This document shows, piece by piece, positions 11,118 to 64,000 of a DNA stretch of 64,000 nucleotides (the stretch's first letter is position 1; each line of letters starts with the position of its first letter). Under the pieces are notes generated by a model that worked only from the letters and a program-made list of their open reading frames with translations, had not been told where the DNA came from and did no database searches. The DNA comes from Marisa cornuarietis (lineage: Eukaryota > Mollusca > Gastropoda > Architaenioglossa > Ampullariidae), in assembly GCA_004794655.1 (NCBI GenBank), contig SMMW01000046.1:6931501-6995500 (forward strand), in the 5' to 3' direction. The position numbers and the translations under genes were made by a program.

Positions 11118-11935
11118 ATGCAAGCTTTGTCTAGATATAAAGCAAAAATAGATGCAATTGATGCTGGCCCATACGAACAGCCCAAAAGCACCTATTTTCG
11201 TTCGATCACAACGAACTACGGTGCACCAGAAATGAAGACATTGTAGAGTACCTTGTTTTCGCGAAAAGTAGTTATACGATTAAAGAGTTTAATAAGACTT
11301 TCAAGTCTACACACGCTTACAACCAGGTGACATCGGGATTTGTTCACGATTTGAAGACATATTCATCCTACAGTGTTCTAAAAACACATAGTGATGGGAA
11401 AGGTAAGCAAAACATTATTTGACAACTCCTAATTTCACTATAAGACATTATTTAGATATATCATTATGAAGACTTTTGGGACAATCTATTTTTCATTGAT
11501 TTTAGTTTTTCATTTGCACAAATGTGAGACAATTGAGTTTTTCAGTTAATTGTGAAATTCAAAAGTTGAATGTACTTAATGACAATGTCCCGATAGCACA
11601 AAATGAATTTGTGAAATAACATACAAGAAAACATTGAGACTAAGGGTTTTCAATATTTTTTAAAACAAACTTGCTTACTTGCTAAGAAAAAGGACATTTT
11701 TGGAATAATTGGTATTAGTTAAACCACATATTCTGCAGGTTGTAGTGGACTTTTGTTATATTCAAATAATGTCAATCCCTCAGTGTGGGTGTATTATTGT
11801 CATTATCATTTTGTAATCACACAACATTATCAGTTTAATGTCTTTTTACAGGTGTACCACTCTCAACGCATGAATGACAAGCCTCTTGAACCATGGTTCA
11901 TAGCTGATCCTGAGCACATTAGTATTAAATATAGT
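11118..11935 (+). pseudogene. Fragment of the YqaJ-associated ORF of an ISL2EU-like transposon
   Basis: The first part (11118-11402) begins MQALSRYKAKIDAIDAGPYE. It shifts frame near 11222-11240 and continues as NEDIVEYLVFAKSSYTIKEF and HAYNQVTSGFVHDL, up to a GTAAGC donor. After an intron-like gap a second piece from 11852 reads VYHSQRMNDKPLEPWFIAD. These blocks are typical of the N-terminal part of transposon proteins that carry a SWIM-like zinc motif and a YqaJ nuclease domain further on. Neither of those later domains is present here, so the gene is truncated as well as frameshifted. Confidence 0.68.
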
Positions 11936-12391
11936 GCTTTTGGTTACTTGCTATATTTTATTTGTACATTGGCGCTGTGTGTGCATGTGCATGCTAGCAT
12001 GGATACCAATTGATAATAAGAATGACTATTTTTTATGTTTCCTGAGCACAACATGCAAGGATTGTTTAATCAATATATATCTCACAAACCTTACAGACTT
12101 AAGACAAATTTATAATATCAAAATGACAAAGTAAGACATGGACATAGGATGCATGAAAACAGCACGGAAAACAAGAATGAAACATTGCATAAACATCACC
12201 TACGTTAAAGTAACAAACATCAACTCATAACTCAAAAGCTAAATGGATTCATCACTGTAAGTTGATGCCATATTGCAACAGGGCACTTGGCATTTCAAAC
12301 TGCAAATTAACAACACATCTTTATAATTATGAGTCCCTTTCCCCTCTACTTAATTCTCCATCAATGTCATTACTAATGACAGGAACTGCAG

Positions 12392-13971
12392 TCACCTCAA
12401 CCCTGACAAAACAACAGAAGAACACAAATTAACTAGAGCACAGCAGACAAACACCACCTTGTCTAAAGCTGTCATACTATTTTCATCAAGGCTTAATAAT
12501 GGCAATGACAATGCGGAATCCAAAATAGTGTATTTCTGCCTCACTGTACCAATCACGCGCTCCACATAAATGCGAACATTAGCTAACTTCCTCGTTGATT
12601 CCACTTCAAATGAAGACAGTGGTTTCTTGCCCCTAGTAAAGGCTGGGGTTTTAACTTCTGCACACCTTAGCTCTGCATTTTCATGAATATAAAACCCTCC
12701 ATCTGCCAAAACAAGGTCGCCTACCTGCAAATTATCCAAAAACTTATCAGTTCTGTTGTATGTTTGTCACTGGTCCTGTCTCCCCATGCCTTGGAAATAA
12801 AAGTGATCATGCCCTGTGGTGCAATACCAATGAGAAATTTCATAGTGTTTCCATGTTTATAGTTAGAAAATCTCTGGTTGTGTGCTTGGAGATTTGATGA
12901 TTTTTCTAATCTCACCTCAAAGCAATCAATGATTACAGTCACCTTTCTTTGAAAATTTTCTAGAAAGCTTTCTCTGTCAGACCAAAAAACTACAGGCTGT
13001 AATTGCACAAATAAAACATCAAGAACAGTGTAAAACAGTCCAGCTGCTGTACGTTGGGAAATAAAGAAACAAGTGTGATATTAAATCAAAAGGTAAATTC
13101 AGACCCAATCTCATTAGAGTTAAAACCTGCTGAAACTTTGACAGCATATTGTCTTTCACATTTTTTTTCAACCATGTTTACAAGAGCTAAGAGCACAACC
13201 ATATTTGGCAACCCTGTGTAAAACCTAACTCTGTCCAGGTTTTGGTGATAACAATTTTCGGTGTGCATCTCTTTTTCACAAATTTTTTATTTCAATGTAG
13301 CATTTTCTGATGTATACTGGTTAATGAGATCATTTAGTTGGCTAATATAATCCATCGTGATATCTGTCTGTGTCTCTTTCTCTTCGTATTGGACCTCAAT
13401 CCGCTGCTCAGTCTCCATCTCCTGTAAATTGGCCAAAGAATCTGCCATACATTTTCTTTTGATCATCTGTCTGAGGGGTTGATATTATTCTGGATTTATC
13501 TTTTTTCTTTTGTTACCTAAGTTGATACATGGCCTCCATTCAGGATTTGTAAGATAATGGGAATTTGCTGGTTTTCCTGTAAGTGATAAAAAAGCACTTT
13601 ATGAAGAAGTCTTCATTTCTAGCATGCACACACACACGTACACACTATATCGCGCACACTGTCAATGTTTCTCGTCATTAAACATTACCTTACCCTTTCT
13701 TTAACAATTCTGGGCCAAATGAAAAATAAAAAACACATTCACAACTACTGACCCGAGAGAAAGTGAATGGAGCAAACACGATGCCATGGTTTTGCAGTGC
13801 TTTCTGTAATCTCTTTCCTACGAATCTGACTCAGCCATTCTCGTCGCTATTTGAAATAAAAATTTTCTCTTCCTCGCTGTTTTTTTTTTACAACTGGAAT
13901 TCGAAAAATCTTACATGTTTATCTCGTTTGCTGCGATGACTGCAGCCAACGATACAGCAAAAATTCACCAT
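12392..13971 (-). pseudogene. THAP domain / DDE_Tnp_4 transposase, broken
   Basis: Reading down the minus strand from an ATG at 13969-13971: a C2CH THAP zinc-finger start (CCIVGCSHRSKRDKHV), then a frameshift, then REWLSQIRRKEI and HRVCSIHFLSG. A spliced piece follows at about 13510-13585 (GKPANSHYLTNPEWRPCINL). Next comes a polar coiled-coil-like segment with an in-frame stop, and DRVRFYTGLP. The DDE domain has IIDCFE (first Asp), NYKHGNTMKFLIGI, AWGDRTSDKHTTE, a one-base shift near 12745, LADGGF (second Asp, where the usual DRGF has become DGGF) and VERVIG (Glu). It is clearly a dead copy of an animal THAP-transposase. Confidence 0.82.
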
Positions 13972-14501
13972 TTTTATAGGTTCGAAACGTACAGACCCCG
14001 ATCAAAACAACGCTGTGCATACGACTTGTGGAGGCTAGTTGTCCGCCACGCATGTTTCGGTGACGTCACGCGCCGGAGCCTAACTTTAATAATTAATAGT
14101 GTTACTCAGTATTTCAGCAATACCGTACATTTCCATACTGTACAAATCACACATGCAACTGCTGTTAAATGAGCAATTAATAGCGATCGACTGAACTCGG
14201 AATGTTAGATAAAAAGAATTAATATAGCTAAGGGAGTTGAACCGAACAAGCTGAACAGAGAGAAAGTTGGGCGTCGACTCCGTCGAGTTGTGTTAATGAA
14301 CTATCTTTAATGAAGTGGGGGTATTTCTCGCGTCGGTTAAAATTAGGCTCAAACCTTGTACAGTCATGTTACTAAACTTGAAGCTTCACCAAATTTTGGT
14401 TATGCACGGTACGTGCTTGCTTTACTTGCACTGGAGGGTAGGAAAATGGTGAGGAGTATAGTGAGAACTATAGTCGTAATCTACATGCAGCTTGGCAAGC
14501 T

Positions 14502-14574
14502 GGCTCCGTGGCCTAATGGATAAGGCGTCTGACTTCGGATCAGAAGATTGCGAGTTCGAGTCTCGTCGGGGTCG
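14502..14574 (+). tRNA. tRNA-Arg (anticodon TCG)
   Basis: A full cloverleaf folds in 73 nt: 7-bp acceptor stem (GGCTCCG with CGGGGTC, including G-T pairs), 4-bp D stem (GCCT/AGGC), 5-bp anticodon stem (TCTGA/TCAGA) with loop CTTCGGA giving anticodon TCG, 5-nt variable loop, and T arm GCGAG-TTCGAGT-CTCGT. The discriminator base is G. There is no intron. A/B box words and a downstream T run support transcription by RNA polymerase III. Confidence 0.95.
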
Positions 14575-14588
14575 GGATAACAAATTTC

Positions 14589-14593
14589 TTTTT
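14589..14593 (+). terminator. Pol III terminator of tRNA-Arg
   Basis: A TTTTT run starting 15 bases after the tRNA 3' end. Confidence 0.75.
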
Positions 14594-14831
14594 CCTGCTG
14601 TTGAAATGGTGATCTCATATAACATTTCAAACTTGTACTACGCCGCTCAATAGAAAAATCCCCCAAGTGAGGAATGTTACGAAAGAGAAGGATCAGTAGA
14701 ACAAAAAAAATCCACTGACCAAGGCTGGGCCCCTATTCTGAGCCGCGGGCCCGGGCACACCAGAACCACATCTCTCCTCAGGCCTGTCCTTGACATTGTC
14801 TTTCTTCTGTGTCTATTTCCTTTCAATGCTT

Positions 14832-16293
14832 GAATGAGGAAATAATAGTAATAGTGAAGATTTTTATAGCGCATATTCACACTCATAGAGAGCATGCTCT
14901 TAGCGCTTAAAACGAGGAAGAGACGTGGACTAAGTAGATACAGAACAAAGGGGACGAAAGAAAACGACAGTACTGACGAAACAGAAAACAAAAGGCATCA
15001 AGTAACAGGAACAGAGAAATATAGTGATTCTGCGAGAAAGATGGGTAAAGTAGCAAGAGGGAAGGGGGCGGGGTTAAGAAGGACTAGCATTGTGTGGACT
15101 GTGTTAGGAGAAATGCTCAAGGAAGAGGTGCGTTTTCAGTGCAGATTTGAAAGATTCAGTTGTAGGAAGGTGGCGGATATGGAAAGGAAGAGAGTTCCAT
15201 TGTTTTGCAGCACAGTAGCCAAAAGTCCTGTGACCATATGTTGTTGTTCTGAAGACAGGAACAGTTAGGATACGGTCGTCAGACGAAGAGCGTAGTTGTC
15301 TGGACGGAGAGTAAGGGATGAGAAGTTCAGAGAAATAGTCAGGACAGGAGCCAGCAAAGAAATTAAAACACAGCACAGACAGTTTGTACTGAATGCGAGA
15401 ACGGACGGGTAGCCAGTGTAGAAAACGAAGGAGAGGAGTGACATGGTCCCTTTTCCTTGCTCTAAGCACCAGACGCGCGCAGCAGAGTTCTGTACTCTCT
15501 GGAGTCTCTGAATGAGGTAGTCAGGGCAGCCTGCCAGCAAGGAGTTGCAGTAGTCAAGTCGAGAAAGGACAAACGCACAGACAAGAGTGTTGGTAGCGCG
15601 TGTAGAGAGAAAGTGACAGATAGCACTGATCTTACGAATCTCATAATAGGCAGACCGACAGACAGATGCAACATGTCTATCGAGTGTCATGTCATCAGTG
15701 ACAATAAATCCCAGATTCCTAACGGATGACGTGAAGGTGATGTTGCTGTCGCCCACCTTGATGTGATTGGGCAGACTGACGAGTGAAGGTTGATGTCTTC
15801 TTCTATGGCACAAGAGGGCTTCCGTTTTATCATCATTTAGTTTAAGCTTGTTTTTTACCATCCAACCCTTGACATCGCTGATACAAGCTTCTATAGAACT
15901 AATAGCAGAGTGAGACTCAGCCGGCGGAGTGGAACAGTAAAGCTGCGTGTCATCAGCATAGGATTGATGAGAAACCTGGTGAGACCGGATGCATGATGAA
16001 AGGGGCTTAGTATACAGGATGAACAGAACTGGGCCAAGTACTGAGCCTTGGGGAACACCACAGAAAAGTGAAGCAGGGCGAGATATCTGACCATCAACTG
16101 ACACAGTCTGGGTCCTATCAGTGAGATACGAGTTGAACCATGAGAGCGCAGGTCCAGAAATCCCGTAGAGGGTGTGGAGTCTGTGAAGAAGCAGAGAGTG
16201 GTCTATAGTGTCAAATGCAGCAGACAGGTCCAGTAGGGTTAATGGAGAGACATCACCACTGTCAAGAGCAGATAATATGTCGGTTGTTACTTG
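14832..16293 (-). mobile_element. 5'-truncated non-LTR retrotransposon (CR1/L2-like LINE)
   Basis: Minus-strand reverse transcriptase from motif A (LDLSAAFDTIDH) through GVPQGSVLGPVLFILYT and the YADDTQLY catalytic box to the C-terminal RSSSDDRILTVP and KQWNSLPFHIR blocks. The frame is open from ~16293 and shifts once near 15470 into the frame that ends at 15104. The 3' UTR runs to an A/T-rich short repeat near 14832. The 5' part, including the endonuclease, is missing. Other copies of its 3' end are at 3.85 and 53.0 kb. Confidence 0.88.
15104..16293 (-). pseudogene. Reverse transcriptase pseudogene of the LINE
   Basis: Two overlapping frames hold contiguous RT homology: 15265-16293 with the YADD box, and 15104-15469 with the C-terminal domain. 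The change of frame and loss of the N-terminal half make it non-functional, although the catalytic core motif is intact. Confidence 0.85.
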
Positions 16294-18056
16294 TTACTTT
16301 GAAATCTCTTTCTGTGAATCTTTTAAGTTAAATGATAACGGATTTTCGCATTTTGATTTTTTTTATAATTACAAATTTGTACTGAAAAGTACAATTTGTG
16401 TTTCATAGCAGGAAAAACTGTTTTCAGTAATTTGTTTTCGAAAGATTTATTTTTTTATTACTGTGCGCTTCCCTGCTTTCACACACATGTGAGCAAGCAA
16501 GTTAAGAGGATGAGAGAGAGAGAGAGAAAGACCTATTGACAGAGCGGGTGCAGCTATCTAAAATTCATTAACATCATGTGGCAGATTCATTAACATAGTA
16601 TATTTGCAGTAAAATGAATGAGCGACAAGGTATGAGAGGACTGAGGAACTTTTCTCAAACTGATGAATCCTGTCTGGCTTTGCTTGAAGCCAACTGTACA
16701 GAGAAATAATAATAATAATAATAATGATTTCTATAGCACCTTTCTCCACCATTAATTAAATAATTGTGTATAGTCTCGGTATGCCCTGCCGATGTATTTT
16801 CGTACTTTTTTTTCATAGTCATACTTTGCACATTTTTCTTTTCTTGAACTGTTTTAGGTCTTTGATTTTGAAACTGAGGAGGTATATAGGCGTCAATCGG
16901 TTCATGTTCCATGCTGGTTTATATGATATCAAGAGCAGTAAAAATAACTGCCTAGCGGAGTCAGCAAATTCTATTACAGAGTACAGACAATATCATAATG
17001 TGTTATTATCATCTTTGGACATTGCGTGCGCAGGGTCTATCCGATAGTTTTACATCAATGACTGAAACTAAAGTGAGTTTCGTCGGCGAGAGAACAAAAA
17101 GTGCAAGGTATTGAGGATCGTGGTGATAAGACGGGGTGGAAAGAAAGTGGGAAGGGTGCTTGGGGAAGGAAAAGGGGGTCCAAGGTTTTACTTTTTAATG
17201 TGATTAAGAAAGATTTATTGCAATTACCATTAATTTGTTTACAACGAATGCCACGTTTTTGAAAACAATTAAGAGTTACGTAATTAGTGCGGTAGACTTT
17301 GAAGAAGCAGCTAATCGAATTATCGGGGAAGCTCAAAAGGGAAATGACGGTCGAGGGACTTGGGTTCCAACTGCTACGCGCTAGACAGAATGAAGCCACA
17401 GACATATATAAGAGCATTTGTTTGTATATAGAACAAAGGAATTGTTAGAATATCATCTATATTTCACTCTAGGTTTGTGGTCAATATGCACTTAAAAAAT
17501 AAATAAAAGGATTGCAAGTAGAATTTTATGAGACGAATCAGTTGCAAAAAGGGTAGATAAATCTCCTTAATGTCCTTGTCGACACTAGACAGTTTACCAT
17601 TCTGGTTTACCTCCCTTCCACAAGTATAATAACTTCGGCAGATCCCAGAAAATTAGAAATGTTTGCTAGATTTGTGATGTAAGCCGTTGTACTTCACAAA
17701 TATTCAGGCTTTTTTGGTGTTGAGAAAGTCTAATAAGGGGGATATCATGCTATGTTTAGCAGAGAAAATGTGTCAGAACACTTTCTCTGGCGATTTAGCC
17801 ATGATGGACGATCGATATATATTCTGTTTCCAACATTTCTAAGTTTTAAAAAAAGTCCTCCACTAAAAAACAACCTCATTAAACGTGTTGATTTTCTTTG
17901 CTGAAACGGTTTAAAATGATATGAAAATCTAGCTTCTTACACGACTGTTTTGAACGTTGTAGGGTGCACTGTCAACTCTAGGATTATGTGTCAATCAGTC
18001 CTTGACCCTCTTGCATTAATAACTACAAAAATTTGTGTATGGTCGCCTCTGTGTGT
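16294..18056. other. Intergenic, no gene seen
   Basis: AT-rich unique-looking sequence. An (AAT)n run at about 16706-16733 followed by 'gatttctatagcacc' looks like the tail of another LINE or SINE. Nothing coding was recognised. Confidence 0.5.
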
Positions 18057-18352
18057 GTGGGGGGGTGGGGGTGAGAGAGAAGGGTTGGGTGCACAGACTT
18101 CTATGGTAAACCTGTGGTTGGGTGGGTGGGAGATGCAGAATGAAAAACCGCGGAAATATAAAGTAGACATGACGTCATATCCCCACCAGCAGACATGCGC
18201 AGATAGGGTCGACTCAAGTTGATGTCTGCTGTTCTATCCACGTATTCGCTGTACCGGTGTGTGGTGTTTCAGATTATCAAAGACTTGTTGTTTCTGACTG
18301 TTCTGTGAGTTTTAAATGGAGGTGACAACATGGTTTAACAAAATCTGTTGAG
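18057..18352 (+). promoter_or_regulatory. Probable HEATR5B promoter and non-coding first exon
   Basis: A G-rich run (about 18057-18130) is followed by a full CRE palindrome TGACGTCA at 18170-18177 and an NRF-1-like TGCGCA at 18196-18201. There is no TATA box. A consensus donor GAG|GTAAGT ends a possible 5' UTR exon at 18352. HEATR5B coding exon 1 has a candidate acceptor at 21872-21873 (GTGTAG|), upstream of its ATG, so a spliced 5' UTR is likely. If real, the leader carries an 11-codon upstream ORF (18316-18351) that stops one base before the splice. This is inference; no transcript data are available. Confidence 0.4.
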
Positions 18353-19373
18353 GTAAGTCCCGTTTGGTTTCTTACTCTTTGGGAATCAGGCCAAACATTG
18401 TGAAAGCTACAAGTTGCTTTATGTACAATCCATTTTAGGTTACAACGCATTCAGCAACTGCTGGCAATCCAAACATTTCTGTTCGTAGGTCTGGGTCAGT
18501 GGTTGAACCGTAACATACATAATAATAAAAAATTTTCGGAACTTTCTCATCTTTGGCTAAGAAAAAAGCTTTCCGATACCAAAAGATGGCCATGTTGACG
18601 CTTTTTCTTCATTTTTGAGCAAGTGAATCACTGAATGAAGTGGCGAATGTCTGGTTCATTTGGGGGGAGTGGCATTCTTTTTCTACTAAAGTATCTCTAC
18701 TCAGTTGAATAGTAAGCCATATTTTTCATTTTTCAAAAGTAAATACTCACTAGTTGTGTAGTTTCCTATTATACAACTCACACTATGAGTGCCTATGTAG
18801 ATCACAGATGTCAACATCATGTCTGAAGATTCTGGCATGCCTCCACCTTATTCTCATAGGATGTGGTGTTTGGGAGATGCCTGGAGAGTGTGTTTCTAGC
18901 TTTTATAGAACGGACATATTTATGATCCAGGTATGCAGCAGGTTTCAAACCACTTAGCTTTCAGTTTAAGCCATTGTTTTGATTAGCATTAACATTTTGT
19001 CAACTACTCTGAAATAAACAAAAGTGATTTACACAGCTGTTTTTAGTTTCAAACACTTTTGATGGTGTTTATTTTGTCAACCTTACTTGCAGCTTGTCGT
19101 TTTTGTCAGGTCCAGATAATAGTTACCAAGGGATCAGAAGACTGACCAGGTCAGATGACTGATGAGAAAACACATTAATGAAACAGTATGCAGCTGCAAA
19201 GTATCTTTGTTGCCAAATTAAATTGATCATTGCATTTCCTGCAGTTTTTGAGTCATCATGCTCACTATCATCCTCATATTATTATTATTGCTGTCGACAA
19301 TTATTTTTGACATAATATGAACTGTTTTTTCACTGTTTAATCTATCTCTATCTCTCTTTGGTTCTTTTCTTTG

Positions 19374-19410
<37 letters not shown>

Positions 19411-21873
19411 TGCATAGGTGCAGGCATGTGTCATGTGTAGACTCACAGAATAAATGTACAGAAAATGTAACACTGGAAAATTAAGGTCATCATAAGGCAC
19501 CAGAAATAATTTTTTTATGAGTATATACTACTGTACTTCACACTTCCTCTTTTCTGTCATATTTCCTGTTCACTATCTGTGTTCTAGCAGCCTTTAGACT
19601 TTTTTTTTAAAGGAAGTACATTTCCTGGTGTACTTGGCTTCATTATCCTCTGTACCTTGACTGAGTCATACAGAACTGAACTGAACTGAAATATTTATTT
19701 GATGGCTCAATGACCCTTTCAAAGCAGGGCAAGATATGATTTCATCATCGTCCGAAAAGAACATACACATATATAAGACATAAATTACATCTACATAGGT
19801 ACGTTCATATCCTTTCAACCTCGTCGTCTGCTGGTACCCATCATTTATCAGATACTTGGCCTTGATGTCAACATAGGTTTGACACTCTAGAAGAAAATGT
19901 TCTTCATCTTCCGTTCTGTCTTGGCAAAAAGGGCAGTTTTTGATCAAGGTGTTAGAATATCTGTTATTATTGTTTATTTCACTAATTCCTAGTCTAAATC
20001 ATATTAAATATTTCTGAATTTTTTTATGATTATTACTGAAAGATACCTTTCTGGTTCAAATTCCTTTTTAAACTCTCTGTAGGCTAAGTACCTATCACTC
20101 GACTACATTTTGTCTGTCCATTTTTGTACAAAGTTGTCTTTCAATCTTTGTTTGAGCAGCAAGATAAAAGCCCTAGCATCTCCTACCCTGCTTTGTTCCC
20201 ACACATGCCTAAATCCGTAGTTCTGCAGGGTATCTTCCATTGCCTTCGCCCACTGTAGTCCAAAATTGAGCTGCATATTGTAAGCTTGACTGAGTCATAC
20301 AGAGTTATACAGTGTCAGAATCTTATTTAGAGCCTTCTTGTTTGTCCTTGACTGAAGTACGTGTACCAGAACAGTGGCTATTTCTTTATATTTCTCGGCA
20401 TTCTTCCAGAGCTTGTTGTGATATAGGCTTAGTTGCTGGCATGGTGAAAACACAACCAACCATTTTCCCAGAGCAACTAGCAATTGCACAAAACAAGAAA
20501 TACAAAGACATAAGAGGAATGGTTGTAGTAGTTTATTTTATGAAGTGATTAAAGGAGTTTTTTTTATATAATAGTAGTGACTAAAGTATGTTTATATATG
20601 ATATTAGTGACTAAAGCAGTTTTATATATAATATTGTGAAACCTGAATTAAATGGAATTTTATACAGAATAACATTTCACAGCTTCCATAAATAATAAGC
20701 ATGCCTGATGATGATGATTAGTAAATATATGAAAAATGCTGAGGAAACAGAAATACCATTAATATCACCATTGTATGCTGTTCTGCACCTGTTTGATATA
20801 AGAAACTTTGTGATGAATCTTACTTCATTTAACTGTGAAAGTATTGCTCAGCCACACAGAAAACACTGTTTCCAGTTTTAAAACAAGCTATTTTAACTAG
20901 TTGTTTTCTTGGTTGTGCAAAAAAGAATATGAAATCCCATGGTTATTTTGTGGCTATCAAAATGCTAGGTATTATCTACTTTATGATAAAGTATATAATT
21001 CTTGTTAAGGTGACAGAGTAACACTAGCTATTCCCTGTCATGGGTCCTTCCCTTCATTCTTCTTCTCAGACTGTCAGAAGGAAGTGTCTAAGGCATGGGT
21101 TTAAAAAAAATCGGTATTGATTCACCTCTGGGTGAGTCATGGAGATGGAAGTTTTCTCTGCATAAGTTCTCTAGTCACTGCAGGAAGGGTACATTGATTT
21201 GGTTGCATTTGATGGCCTGCAGTTGTAAACGAAAAATGTAAAGTAAAAATAGAAGAAAAACCATCATATATAACATTGTCATCTAAAGACGGCAAAGTTG
21301 TACAATGAATTATTACACAATTGAAAGATCAAAATGCCTTATCTTACATCTAGTTCTCATAGCTGACCATTCTGATTGTGTAGGCAGAGTTAAACTTAAA
21401 AGTTTTATTTTGTTGATATATTAATTAACTAATATTAACAGTTGGTATATTTTTTATCACTTGAAGGTAATGCATGCATTCAAACAGAATAGTGCAATGC
21501 ATGACTAGTTGACTACTCATTAAATAAATATTCTTACTAGAATTTAGAAAATGATAAAAATAAATGTTCTTTTTATGAAAAAATAAACATTTGTGGCATT
21601 TATATGTAATAAAAGTTCATGTTTTCATATCATTTGTAATTATTTATATTTAGGAGTTAATGGTATCATTTGAGAATTGCTTTTGTTACACATGGCTTTT
21701 AATGCTCATGGTAACTCTGTTCTAGTAGGACAAATGAAAACTAAATTGCAAGTTAACTTAAATATCTTGAGATGGTGGTGTAAATGGCAAGTGTTTAATC
21801 TTTATAATTGAAAAACAAAATGAATAATTTTGAACAAAAAACAAAGTATAATTCTTTTGTTGTCAAAGTGTAG
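18353..21873. other. Putative 5' UTR intron of HEATR5B
   Basis: AT-rich, with (CT)n(CA)n near 19376-19411 and a LINE copy at 19675-20284. No other coding sequence recognised. Confidence 0.4.
19675..20284 (-). mobile_element. Short 5'-truncated LINE insertion with 19-bp target duplication
   Basis: Minus-strand translation gives the C-terminal end of a LINE ORF2: YGFRHVWEQSRVGDARAFIL, then FKKEFEPERYL, then the zinc-knuckle-like CPFCQDRTEDEEHFLLEC. Several stops interrupt it. The 3' end finishes in a short (CAGTT)n-type tail. The copy is flanked by exact 19-bp direct repeats CTTGACTGAGTCATACAGA at 19656-19674 and 20285-20303, which I read as the target site duplication. Confidence 0.8.
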
Positions 21874-21919
21874 AAGACAAGAAGTTCCAGAGGATCTGAA
21901 GAGACAGCAGGAAGTTGGC

Positions 21920-64000
<42,081 letters not shown>

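Larger units (their letters stand above)
10932..14082. mobile_element. Decayed ISL2EU-like (PIF/Harbinger-related) DNA transposon, about 3.15 kb
   Basis: The ends carry inverted repeats TAGGCTCCGGCACG (10932-10945) and, on the other strand, TAGGCTCCGGCGCG (14069-14082), matching at 13 of 14. A second sub-terminal inverted repeat is built on GGCGGACAA and AGCCTCC. Inside are two convergent genes: a minus-strand THAP plus DDE transposase and a plus-strand ORF of the kind that accompanies a YqaJ-type nuclease. That pairing is, as I recall it, the mark of ISL2EU elements. Both genes are broken, so the copy is dead. No clear target duplication could be read. Confidence 0.75.

Noticed and set aside
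14422..14666. Minus-strand frames reading RRDSNSQSSDPKSDALSIRPR and DETRTRNLLIRSQTPYPLGH
   Set aside because: These are the well-known false proteins made by translating the antisense of tRNA-Arg. The real feature is the tRNA.
20304..20495. Minus-strand frame LWKNAEKYKEIATVLVHVLQ
   Set aside because: It initially seemed continuous with the adjacent LINE, but it lies outside the 19-bp target duplication and matches no family I know.

Overview
This is animal nuclear DNA. Genes are split by long introns with GT-AG (and a few GC-AG) borders, and there are many (CA)n microsatellites, a nuclear tRNA gene, and remnants of LINE, SINE, hAT and ISL2EU-type elements. The repeat types and the look of the proteins suggest a lophotrochozoan, most likely a mollusc and perhaps a gastropod. 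The species cannot be named from the sequence alone.

Layout. (1) 0.8-6.1 kb, minus strand: nine exons of an amidase-signature hydrolase. The Ser-cisSer-Lys catalytic residues are intact. The C-terminal end lies beyond position 1. (2) 6.1-18 kb: a repeat-filled divergent intergenic region. It holds a 963-bp non-autonomous hAT element with an 8-bp target duplication, a perfect 23-bp hairpin, a 3.15-kb decayed ISL2EU-like transposon (THAP/DDE transposase plus a convergent YqaJ-partner ORF), a tRNA-Arg(TCG) gene, and a 5'-truncated LINE. (3) About 18.1-18.35 kb: a probable promoter and 5' UTR exon (CRE palindrome, NRF-1-like half site, donor site). (4) 21.9-63.5 kb, plus strand: the first 25 coding exons (1,291 codons) of HEATR5B, the single-copy invertebrate HEATR5 gene. 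All reading phases close exactly. The rest of the gene lies past the right edge.

How the genes work. HEATR5 proteins are large HEAT-repeat scaffolds that work with AP-1, aftiphilin and gamma-synergin in clathrin-mediated trafficking at the trans-Golgi network and endosomes. The amidase is a separate small-molecule hydrolase, divergently oriented about 12 kb away. I see no sign that the two are functionally linked.

Nothing here is a clearly new biological system. The points most worth a second look are the ISL2EU-like transposon with two convergent genes, the bacterial-type intron-bearing amidase, a GC-AG intron in HEATR5B with one or two more likely in the amidase, a splice acceptor set against a long (TG)n tract, a partial exon duplication inside a HEATR5B intron, and a sharp change in codon-third-position GC along one gene.
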